DNA of 5,054 nucleotides from an uncultured Porticoccus sp. (GCA_950063125.1 CATLZI010000176.1:1-5054), one strand, 5' to 3'. Positions 1-4,936 are shown, numbered from the stretch's first letter. Notes: generated by a model from the letters alone, not told the origin. Translations and numbers: made by a program.

Positions 1-867
1 CAGGGGAGTCACATCAATACAGTTGGTGGCATGGGGGATGGTGTTGCAGGTGGCCAGTTCCGTCAGGCCGGACTGCAACAGCAGCTCATCGACACGGTCG
101 GCAAAAATACCGTGGATCGCCGCGCATTTAACCCGGCTTATACCCTGTTGCCGGACTGCCTGTAGACACTTCAGGATGGTTTGGCCGCTGGAGATGACAT
201 CATCGATGATCACTGCTGTTCGATCCTGATAGTCTGAAAGGTCGGGAAGTGTGACCACCACATCGCGGTCGCCGTGCCGCTGCTTTTCGCCGATCACATA
301 GGGATGACCGCTGGCCAGGGCAACCCGCGATACCCACTGCTCGCTCTCGCTGTCCGGACCGATCAGTAACAGGGACGCTTGATCGGTCAGCCAGTCAGTG
401 AGTGCCGTTGTGCCTTCAACCCTGACACTGGGCACGATGTAGATGTCGTCAAGCGAATGGTAGCGATGAAGGTGTGGGTCCACTGTCACCAGCCAGTCGA
501 TATGGGTCGACAGCAGGTGGGCAAACAAACGCGAGGTGACCGCTTCGCCTTCATGGAAACGGCAGTCCTGACGCATGTAACACAGGTAGGGAGCTACCAG
601 GCCTACCGAGCTTGCTCCCAATTCCCGCAGGGTTTCCAGCAGAAATATCAGTGGAAGCAACTTGGCATTCGGGTTGGCCAGATTGGCCACTACAATGCAG
701 TGGCGACCGGCCACCGGTGTGGCAACTTTGAGATAGGTTTCCCCATCCGGAAACGGGCGGGTCTCGAGCGTTCCCATGCCTCCTGTCAGTTCACGGCAGA
801 GGGGTGCCAGCAGGGGATGCTCATCAAGGGAGAATAACAGGGGCAGATGCTGGTCGGCAGTGTTCAT
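1..867 (-). CDS. Ribose-phosphate pyrophosphokinase (PRPP synthetase) homologue, 3' end cut by window edge
   Basis: The family makes PRPP from ribose 5-phosphate and ATP in the cytoplasm. I read 289 codons from ATG at 867 to the edge; bacterial Prs is about 315 residues, so only a short C-terminal piece should be missing. Visible landmarks in order are RPFPDGE (residues 37-43), VDPHLHR (129-135, matching the VDLHA region, with H132 in the place of the conserved His), EKQR (194-197, K195 and R197 in the place of the catalytic Lys and Arg of the flexible loop), and the PRPP-binding loop IDDVISSGQT (221-230). The protein is clearly divergent from housekeeping Prs (e.g. DPHLHR for DLHA, ISSGQT for IDTGGT), so it may be a second paralogue with a shifted substrate; I therefore give no symbol. 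Its ATG overlaps the stop of the upstream phosphorylase gene (ATGA), which indicates translational coupling. The family call is firm; the exact substrate is not. Confidence 0.92.
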   Translation of the reverse strand, partial: MNTADQHLPLLFSLDEHPLLAPLCRELTGGMGTLETRPFPDGETYLKVATPVAGRHCIVVANLANPNAKLLPLIFLLETLRELGASSVGLVAPYLCYMRQDCRFHEGEAVTSRLFAHLLSTHIDWLVTVDPHLHRYHSLDDIYIVPSVRVEGTTALTDWLTDQASLLLIGPDSESEQWVSRVALASGHPYVIGEKQRHGDRDVVVTLPDLSDYQDRTAVIIDDVISSGQTILKCLQAVRQQGISRVKCAAIHGIFADRVDELLLQSGLTELATCNTIPHATNCIDVTPL

Positions 868-2375
868 AAAGGCTCCCCAATTTTAAAAATGGGGCCATTA
901 TCCCGGTAAAAAGCCAGCGCATAATCCTGTTCTCCCTGGCTCTCTGAAAAGAGGGTAAAAAGTGGCTGTCCTTTTGTGACAGGTTCCCCCAGTGAAGCCG
1001 CCAGACGAAGCCCCGCTGCCGGATCGGTCGGTGCTCCGGCCAGTTTTGCGACTCTGGCAAGTCTGCGATTGTCGATTGCCGTGACTACGCCGTCCCGGTC
1101 GGCCGTCTCAATATGCTGGAAACGGGCCTTGGGCAGGGTTTTCAGACCGCCCTGGGCCTTGGCGATACGTTGAAACTGTCGCCATGCCTGCCCGCTGTCC
1201 AGTATTTCCGTGGCCTGATCGATACAGGTTGCAACGCCGTTGGCCTGGGCCATATCCAGCAGGTTGGCGGCGAGAAACAGCGAACGTTGCCGCAAATCCT
1301 GTGGTGCATCGGCCTGGCATTGCAGTACGGATAAAATATCCCGTGCCTCCTCAGCTGGACCGATGCCATAGCCAATCGGTGCGCTGCCATCCGTAATCAA
1401 ACAGCGCAGCTGAATACCGCAGGCGGCGCCCACCAGGGTGAACATGGAAGCCAGCCTTTTAGCTTCTTCCCGGGTTCTGATTTTTGCCGTTGCGCCAACG
1501 GGGATATCGATTACCGCATGGGTTGAGCCAGCCGCTATTTTTTTGGATAACACTGACGCGATCATCTGGCCTTCGCCATCCAGATCCAGTGCCCGCTCCA
1601 CCCGGATCAGCAGATCATCAACCGGACTCAGGCTGACCCCGCCGCCCCACACCAGGCAGGCATCGGTGGCACCGACCACACGGCGGATTTCATCCAGCTT
1701 TAGGTTGACGTTGGTCAGGGTATCCATGGTGTCTGCGGTGCCCGATGGCGAGGTGATCGCCCGGGAGGACGTTTTCGGGATAATCAGTCCCGCTGAACTG
1801 ACAATGGAAACCAGAATCGGTGTGGTGCGATTTCCCGGCAGCCCTCCAATGCAGTGTTTGTCGTAGATACGGAGTCGGCCCGGCCACTCCAGCTGTTTGC
1901 CGCACTCCACCATCGCTTTGGTCAGGCTGATAATCTCATCCACATCCAGCCTGTTGCCCGCACACGCACTGAGAAAGCTGGCAATGGCAACGTCGGTGTA
2001 GTGGTGGCCACTGATGTCCGTGATGATGCTTTTGATGTCGGATTCGCTGAGCTTATGGCCGTATATTTTCTTGCGGACCAGGCTCAGTGAGTTCAGCAAT
2101 GGCGCGTTATGAATCTTCACCGTGTCGCCACTTTTGATCTGCAGGTCATGCATGGCGACCTTTGACAGGCCGGCACAACCCTCGGGAAGAATATGATTGT
2201 CCACCACATTCAAGGTGGCAATCAGCGAATGACCATTGCTTTTCAGTGTCAGGCGACTGCTGGCGGAGAACCCTTCGGAGAGGCAAACCGGTGAATCCTT
2301 GCGCATGTACACAACGGATTCCTGGTGGGTATCGATACCCATATCGACCACTTTGACAACATGGTCCACCTCCAT
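864..2375 (-). CDS. Putative thymidine phosphorylase 2 / AMP phosphorylase-like protein
   Basis: This 503-residue protein belongs to the nucleoside phosphorylase family of DeoA, in the long form first known from archaea, where members phosphorolyse AMP, CMP or UMP to ribose 1,5-bisphosphate plus base. The phosphate/glycine-rich motif DKHCIGGLPGN is at residues 172-182; the archaeal-type signature KTSSRAITSPSGTADTMD is at 201-218. An extra N-terminal domain of about 85 residues precedes the helical catalytic part, as in that subfamily and unlike E. coli DeoA (440 residues). DKHSIGG is the commoner form, so the Cys at 175 is a small departure. I choose ATG at 2375 because GGGAGGAG lies 6 nt upstream; an in-frame TTG two codons earlier (2381) directly abuts that Shine-Dalgarno and is unlikely. 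The stop overlaps the PRPP synthetase start by 4 nt. Whether the substrate is thymidine, another nucleoside or a nucleoside monophosphate cannot be decided from sequence here. Confidence 0.93.
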   Translation of the reverse strand: MEVDHVVKVVDMGIDTHQESVVYMRKDSPVCLSEGFSASSRLTLKSNGHSLIATLNVVDNHILPEGCAGLSKVAMHDLQIKSGDTVKIHNAPLLNSLSLVRKKIYGHKLSESDIKSIITDISGHHYTDVAIASFLSACAGNRLDVDEIISLTKAMVECGKQLEWPGRLRIYDKHCIGGLPGNRTTPILVSIVSSAGLIIPKTSSRAITSPSGTADTMDTLTNVNLKLDEIRRVVGATDACLVWGGGVSLSPVDDLLIRVERALDLDGEGQMIASVLSKKIAAGSTHAVIDIPVGATAKIRTREEAKRLASMFTLVGAACGIQLRCLITDGSAPIGYGIGPAEEARDILSVLQCQADAPQDLRQRSLFLAANLLDMAQANGVATCIDQATEILDSGQAWRQFQRIAKAQGGLKTLPKARFQHIETADRDGVVTAIDNRRLARVAKLAGAPTDPAAGLRLAASLGEPVTKGQPLFTLFSESQGEQDYALAFYRDNGPIFKIGEPL

Positions 2376-2527
2376 ACACAACTCCTCCCAACAGCGACTA
2401 TCAACGTCTGATATTGGCGCTATTCTAGGATAATTTCATCCCCGATCGGATATTTTCCTGTTTCGGAGTGGTGAGCGAGGTTGTGCTGGCCAAGGACCGA
2501 CCCGTTATGAGCGGTAGATGCCGGACG
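2376..2527 (-). other. Intergenic gap between DoxX gene and phosphorylase gene
   Basis: This 152-bp gap separates the DoxX stop from the phosphorylase start. I see no convincing hairpin plus T-run to terminate the DoxX transcript. A TAGAAT hexamer (minus strand, 2427-2422) resembles a sigma-70 -10 box about 45 nt before the ATG, but the sequence 17 nt upstream (TCCGAT) is a poor -35. The 8-bp palindrome CCGATCGG lies at 2442-2449. The gap is long enough for an own promoter of the nucleotide-salvage pair, but the sequence does not prove one. Confidence 0.35.
2382..2389 (-). promoter_or_regulatory. Strong Shine-Dalgarno that fixes the phosphorylase start
   Basis: The minus strand reads GGGAGGAG, then 6 nt (TTGTGT), then ATG at 2375. 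The spacing favours this ATG over the TTG at 2381, which would leave no spacer at all. Confidence 0.75.
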
Positions 2528-3184
2528 TCAGGCCCTGCTGCTGAGCCACCGGCGACCTATCCAGTAATCTGCACTGCAGAAGCGGCCGCCGCCTGTAAAG
2601 AACAGTGACAGCAGCATGATGAAGTAGGTGGCCGCAAACTCGATGCCATTGTTCAGAATGACAAAGTTGCCCTTGCCGGTAAGCCAGGAGTAGTTGCCGT
2701 GTTCCCGAAGAATTTGTCGGGCAGCTGACAGTCGTTTACCCACTGCCTCGCTGTTTTCGAGACTTTGCTCGGCTGCCGGAATACCGATGGTGGCCAGGGG
2801 GCGGGCCATACTGGTTGACGGATCCGAGGGGGCAATCGCGAACCAGCCGTTATGCCAGTGAACCGCAAAAGCGGCCACCAACATGGTTACCATCAGTGGG
2901 ATAGCAATCAGCCGTGTCCCCAGTCCGAACAACAGCAGGAATCCGCCAACCAGCTCTGTGGCAGTGGCCAGGACTGCCATCAGCCAGGGAAGAGGCAATC
3001 CCAGCCCCCAGTCCGGGTTTCCAAACCAGCCTACTGTGCTCTCGAATGCGAGTAGTTTGGTCAGGCCCGCCGTGATGAAAATTGGTGCCAGAAAGAACCG
3101 CAACAGCAGTGGGGCAAGAAAATCGGCTTTTCTGGTTGCGTCGAGTCCTCTGCGAAGTCTGTCAATGAATGGCGCTGTGCTCAT
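2528..3184 (-). CDS. DoxX family membrane protein
   Basis: This 218-residue inner-membrane protein has four hydrophobic segments at about residues 24-46, 65-88, 91-109 and 179-197. The N-terminal hydrophobic block (LLLRFFLAPIFITAGLTKLL) and the LATATELVGGFLLLFGLGTR stretch are typical of the DoxX/SURF4-like superfamily. Between segments 3 and 4 lies a hydrophilic stretch (about 112-175) that is longer than in minimal DoxX proteins. H109 and H111 sit at the end of segment 3. DoxX proteins have no single settled function, but they are common members of operons for MNIO-modified metal-binding peptides (HvfA-type and bufferin-type). Here the gene follows an HvfA-like peptide gene after 99 nt, in the same orientation, which fits that association. 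The start at ATG 3184 has only a weak Shine-Dalgarno (GGTAAG 5 nt upstream), so output may be low compared with the peptide gene. Confidence 0.9.
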   Translation of the reverse strand: MSTAPFIDRLRRGLDATRKADFLAPLLLRFFLAPIFITAGLTKLLAFESTVGWFGNPDWGLGLPLPWLMAVLATATELVGGFLLLFGLGTRLIAIPLMVTMLVAAFAVHWHNGWFAIAPSDPSTSMARPLATIGIPAAEQSLENSEAVGKRLSAARQILREHGNYSWLTGKGNFVILNNGIEFAATYFIMLLSLFFTGGGRFCSADYWIGRRWLSSRA

Positions 3185-3228
3185 AAGATCTTACCCATAG
3201 AATTGAGTATCGGGAACAGGAAGAATGA

Positions 3229-3250
3229 AGGGCGACCGCTTGGCCGCCCT
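3229..3250 (-). terminator. GC-rich hairpin between peptide gene and DoxX gene (attenuator candidate)
   Basis: A perfect 6-bp stem AGGGCG/CGCCCT (3229-3234 with 3245-3250) continues, after an A-C mismatch, into CC/GG closing a 4-nt loop. On the minus strand it is followed by TCATTCTTCCTG, which is pyrimidine-rich but not a clean U-run. It lies 34 nt after the peptide stop and 45 nt before the DoxX start, so it could be a partial terminator or a 3'-end stabiliser giving more peptide mRNA than DoxX mRNA. It is not a canonical intrinsic terminator. Confidence 0.4.
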
Positions 3251-3283
3251 CCTGGTGTGTAAAAGCAGCTGGGAGTCGGCAAA

Positions 3284-3631
3284 TTAGTGTCCGCCACACT
3301 TACCTTCACCGCACTTTCCTTCACTAGGTTTGCCTTCACCACGTTTGCCTTCTTCAGATTTTGGCGCAGCTTTTCCTTCACCGCATTTACCTTCGCCGCA
3401 CTTGCCTTCCTCAGACTTCGGGGCAGCTTTTCCCTCACCACATTTCCCTTCGCCACACTTACCTTCCCCGGGTTTGCCGTCGGCATGTTTGCCAGCAAGC
3501 TGGTAGCCATTGCCGAGATCGGTCGCTGCGAAGGGATTGTCGGCCATACTGGCCATGGGGAGAATCAGGCTGGTGGAGATAAAGGCCATGCCAATGGTTG
3601 ATTTGAAGGTGTTTTTGGTTGGCTGTTTCAT
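3284..3631 (-). CDS. hvfA: HvfA-like secreted Cys-rich metallophore precursor peptide with EGKCG repeats
   Basis: This 115-residue precursor is of the HvfA family. In Haemophilus, HvfA cysteines within EGKCG motifs are converted by HvfB (DUF692/MNIO) with HvfC into oxazolone/thioamide groups that bind copper(I). Residues 1-30 look like a Sec signal peptide (basic start KQPTKNTFK, hydrophobic core, ASMA before DNPF as likely cleavage site). NPFAATDLGNGYQLA (32-46) matches the conserved segment that precedes the repeats in this family. EGKCG occurs six times, at 56-60, 61-65, 75-79, 80-84, 104-108 and 109-113, in three tandem pairs carrying all six cysteines. EGKAA (66, 85), EGKRG (94) and EGKPS (99) are cysteine-less variants. 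AAGGAA lies 7 nt before the ATG. The anti-sigma gene is upstream and the DoxX gene downstream, but no DUF692 or HvfC-like gene is present in the window. Family call is strong; modification and copper binding are inferred. Confidence 0.9.
   Translation of the reverse strand: MKQPTKNTFKSTIGMAFISTSLILPMASMADNPFAATDLGNGYQLAGKHADGKPGEGKCGEGKCGEGKAAPKSEEGKCGEGKCGEGKAAPKSEEGKRGEGKPSEGKCGEGKCGGH
3353..3466 (-). repeat. Two tandem 57-bp coding repeats (19 residues each) in the HvfA-like gene
   Basis: Residues 56-74 and 75-93 are two identical copies of EGKCGEGKCGEGKAAPKSE, encoded at 3466-3410 and 3409-3353. Aligning the copies codon by codon gives nine third-position differences and no amino-acid change. 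A degenerate third part (94-113) follows, with EGKRG and EGKPS before the last EGKCG pair. Confidence 0.9.
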
Positions 3632-3633
3632 GG

Positions 3634-3654
3634 TCAGTTCCTTGTTTTGTTCAT
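3634..3654 (-). CDS. Possible 6-codon leader ORF before the HvfA-like gene
   Basis: ATG at 3654 opens a frame MNKTRN that ends in TGA 2 nt before the peptide ATG. GGAG lies 6 nt upstream of this ATG, a good ribosome-binding arrangement. The frame differs from that of the peptide gene, so it is not an alternative start. A transcript from the proximal promoter candidate would begin close to this GGAG and might lack it, so the leader may only be translated on longer transcripts. It could be chance. Confidence 0.22.
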   Translation of the reverse strand: MNKTRN

Positions 3655-3662
3655 GGATGTCT

Positions 3663-3678
3663 CCGCATTGAGATGCGG
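3663..3678. promoter_or_regulatory. Dyad CCGCAT-N4-ATGCGG overlapping the proximal -10 element
   Basis: A perfect 6-bp-arm inverted repeat covers the -10 element (3670-3675) and the expected transcription start of the proximal promoter candidate. This is a suitable place for a repressor operator; it could also form a small hairpin in transcripts starting upstream. Confidence 0.35.
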
Positions 3679-3697
3679 TCGGGTATTTTTTGTTACA
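3670..3697 (-). promoter_or_regulatory. ECF-type promoter candidate, proximal, for the HvfA-like gene
   Basis: The minus strand reads TGTAAC (3697-3692), a 16-nt spacer, then CATCTC (3675-3670). An AAC-containing -35 with a 16-17 nt spacer and a short C-containing -10 is the general form of ECF sigma promoters. Expected start is near 3663, giving a leader of about 30 nt before the peptide ATG. A second site of the same form lies 149 bp upstream. The neighbouring ECF sigma gene is the obvious candidate to use it (inference). Confidence 0.5.
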
Positions 3698-3744
3698 TGC
3701 AATAACAGGTTTTGATGACGTTTTTCAATCGTTAAAGAATGCGA

Positions 3745-3769
3745 TTGCCGGTTGCGTCTGCTCCGGCAA
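3745..3769. other. Stem-loop TTGCCGG-N11-CCGGCAA in the leader region
   Basis: Perfect 7-bp GC-rich arms (3745-3751 and 3763-3769) enclose an 11-nt loop. Read on the plus strand it is followed by ATTTTT, like an intrinsic terminator, but no plus-strand gene precedes it. On the minus strand it lies between the distal and proximal promoter candidates, so it would be transcribed only in the long leader. Another inverted copy of the second arm (TTTGCCGGAG, 3871-3880, exactly complementary to 3761-3770) lies just after the anti-sigma gene. Confidence 0.4.
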
Positions 3770-3789
3770 ATTTTTCACGAAGGAAACAC

Positions 3790-3803
3790 ACAACAAATGT
3801 TGT
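3790..3803. promoter_or_regulatory. Operator-like palindrome ACAACA-AA-TGTTGT
   Basis: A perfect dyad with 6-bp arms and a 2-bp centre sits just downstream of the distal promoter candidate, at roughly +9 to +22 from its expected start. Its shape and place suit a dimeric DNA-binding protein. No regulator other than the sigma/anti-sigma pair is visible in the window, so its binder is unknown. Confidence 0.35.
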
Positions 3804-3818
3804 CGGCAATCTGCCTAA

Positions 3819-3846
3819 CTGATGCCGTTGAAAGGGATTTGTTACA
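3819..3846 (-). promoter_or_regulatory. ECF-type promoter candidate, distal, TGTAAC-N16-CATCAG
   Basis: The minus strand reads TGTAAC (3846-3841), 16 nt, CATCAG (3824-3819), the same -35, spacer length and CATC core as the proximal site. It would give a leader of about 180 nt containing the ACAACA dyad, the TTGCCGG stem-loop and the proximal promoter. Recurrence of both elements at identical spacing inside one 271-bp gap is the main support. Confidence 0.42.
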
Positions 3847-3902
3847 GATACGGGCAGCGTTTGTGTTTCTTTTGCCGGAGATGGGGTCTTTAGCTGTGGG
3901 GA

Positions 3903-4133
3903 TTACAGGTTGCTGTGGGAATGAATACAGTCCATTACTTTGCGCACTTCCTCTTCTGTGGCTTTATTGTGCATAAAAGGGATGGCTTTGATCAGCCGGG
4001 CCAGCTGTTTGACATAACGGCGGCAGTGTCGACAGAGTAGCAGGTGAAGCCGCACGGCGACACGTGTGGAAATACCCAGATCACGATCCAGTAATTGATC
4101 TGCATGGTTGACAATGTCGCGGCAGCTCAGCAC
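3903..4133 (-). CDS. Small zinc-finger-type anti-sigma factor
   Basis: This 76-residue, hydrophilic protein has H30-LLL-C34-RH-C37, the HxxxCxxC pattern of zinc-binding anti-sigma (ZAS, zf-HC2) domains. Another Cys (C4) lies near the N-terminus and a C/H-containing tail (MDCIHSHS, 67-74) at the end. No membrane segment is visible, so it should act in the cytoplasm, holding the partner sigma factor; metal or thiol chemistry at the finger could release it (family knowledge, not shown here). It is about the size of a ZAS domain alone. It starts at GTG 4133, inside the sigma gene (7-nt overlap), with GAGGAG 8 nt upstream; the sigma gene end thus carries its ribosome-binding site. Such coupling matches sigma and anti-sigma output. 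The family call rests on the motif plus position; overall similarity could not be tested. Confidence 0.82.
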   Translation of the reverse strand: MLSCRDIVNHADQLLDRDLGISTRVAVRLHLLLCRHCRRYVKQLARLIKAIPFMHNKATEEEVRKVMDCIHSHSNL

Positions 4134-4735
4134 TCGCCAGTCTCCTCATAATGGTCTACAAGTTTGAACAATTGTGTTCTCGCACGGTGCAGGAGCACTC
4201 GCGCATTGGCTGAAGAAACCGTCAACTCGCTACAGATTTCATCAAAAGACAGGCCACTGGCATCCCGCATTTCGAGAATACAGCGTTGGTTGTCCGGCAT
4301 GGCGGTTAGCAGTCTTTCCAGACATTCAGCCAATTGCTCACCGGTCAGCAGACTCTCGGGAGAATCCAAATGCCAAAGGGCTGGGGGATGCTGCCATTGC
4401 CCCTGCCCGGTAAATCGTTGTGCCAGGCTGTCTTCAGTGTACGGATCTTCACTGCTGTGATCGCTGAATAACCATTCCCGCTTCCTCTGTCGCAACTGCA
4501 TTTTTGCTTCATTGATGGCGATGCTACCCAGCCAGGTACGGATCGCCGACTTGCCTGCAAAGCTGCCAATGGCCTGGTAGGCCTTGAGCCAGGCATTTTG
4601 CACCACTTCTTCGGCTTCACTGATACCGACAATGGGAACTGTAAGGGCGATGAGGGCGCGGTGGTGGTCGCGAACCAGTTCTGCAAAAAGTACCGGGTCT
4701 CCGGATCTCAATTGTGCCAGTTTGTCTGTTTCCAC
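4127..4735 (-). CDS. ECF-type RNA polymerase sigma-70 family factor
   Basis: This 202-residue group-IV sigma factor has region 2 at about residues 16-86 and region 4 at about 133-195, joined by an acidic linker without region 3. AEEVVQNAWLKAYQ (41-54) is the region 2.2 core that contacts RNA polymerase; IRTWLGSIAINEAKMQLRQRKR (65-86, read as one helix pair) covers regions 2.3-2.4 that melt and read the -10. In region 4, PDNQR (147-151), LSFDEI (162-167) and the recognition helix SSANARVLLHRARTQL (174-189) are typical. The first in-frame start is GTG 4735; the only nearby Shine-Dalgarno-like GAGG is 12 nt upstream, so initiation may be weak. The next possible start, TTG at codon 9, is no better. 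The overlapping anti-sigma gene and the twin ECF-type sites before the HvfA-like gene suggest that it controls this peptide locus. Confidence 0.94.
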   Translation of the reverse strand: METDKLAQLRSGDPVLFAELVRDHHRALIALTVPIVGISEAEEVVQNAWLKAYQAIGSFAGKSAIRTWLGSIAINEAKMQLRQRKREWLFSDHSSEDPYTEDSLAQRFTGQGQWQHPPALWHLDSPESLLTGEQLAECLERLLTAMPDNQRCILEMRDASGLSFDEICSELTVSSANARVLLHRARTQLFKLVDHYEETGEC

Positions 4736-4766
4736 GCGTTCAAAAAGCCTCGCCGATTGTTCCCCT

Positions 4767-4794
4767 CTGGCGCAATATGACCAGACAGGTTATT
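4767..4794 (-). promoter_or_regulatory. Weak match to the twin ECF sites, upstream of the sigma gene
   Basis: The minus strand reads AATAAC (4794-4789), 16 nt, CGCCAG (4772-4767). Each hexamer matches the distal site (TGTAAC, CATCAG) at four of six bases with the same spacing, and it ends about 30 nt before the sigma start. It could be a degenerate autoregulatory promoter, but such partial matches arise easily by chance. Confidence 0.18.
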
Positions 4795-4809
4795 ACCCCC
4801 GTCAAGCCT

Positions 4810-4840
4810 AAGCCATAGACAGTGACAAAAACCATGGCTT
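4810..4840. repeat. Inverted repeat AAGCCAT-N17-ATGGCTT in the divergent intergenic region
   Basis: Perfect 7-bp arms (4810-4816 and 4834-4840) flank a 17-nt centre. It lies in the 201-bp gap (4736-4936) between the sigma gene and the plus-strand gene. The gap otherwise holds two ATCGGG copies (4871, 4890), one within the palindrome CCGATCGG (4887-4894), and a weak sigma-70-like -10 TACACT (4907-4912) for the plus-strand gene. No clear terminator is seen. Confidence 0.35.
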
Positions 4841-4936
4841 CACGATAAAAAATTCACCCCCCGGCGGTGTATCGGGTCAGGCTGAACCGATCGGGACATA
4901 TCAGCGTACACTCCCCCATCAAAAGAGGATCATGCG

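Noticed and set aside
576..581. A further TGTAAC on the plus strand
   Set aside because: It lies inside the PRPP synthetase gene and is not followed by a CATC core after 16 nt; a chance hexamer.
379..837. 152-codon plus-strand open frame
   Set aside because: It is antisense to the PRPP synthetase homologue, whose motifs are unmistakable on the minus strand; composition looks like a shadow frame.
1438..1866. 142-codon plus-strand open frame
   Set aside because: Antisense to the central catalytic part of the phosphorylase, low-complexity Ser/Arg/Pro-rich, no ribosome-binding context or family features.
3284..3480. Short tandem repeats as a CRISPR or minisatellite array
   Set aside because: The units are in-frame coding repeats with silent divergence and no spacers of CRISPR type.
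3181..3510. Lys/Val/Ala-rich minus-strand frame overlapping the peptide gene
   Set aside because: It is the shifted frame of the EGKCG repeats; its repetitiveness comes from the repeated DNA. The other frame has a signal peptide and family motifs.
3287..3601. Phe/Thr-rich plus-strand frame resembling membrane segments
   Set aside because: It is the reverse complement of the GEGK-coding repeats; hydrophobicity follows from TTC/TTT complements of GAA/AAA codons.
3745..3775. Plus-strand intrinsic terminator (stem plus ATTTTT)
   Set aside because: No plus-strand gene lies upstream to be terminated; kept only as a stem-loop in the leader.
3752..3976. 74-codon plus-strand frame across the intergenic region
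   Set aside because: It covers both promoter candidates and the 3' end of the anti-sigma gene; no Shine-Dalgarno is visible and it ends antisense to a coding region.
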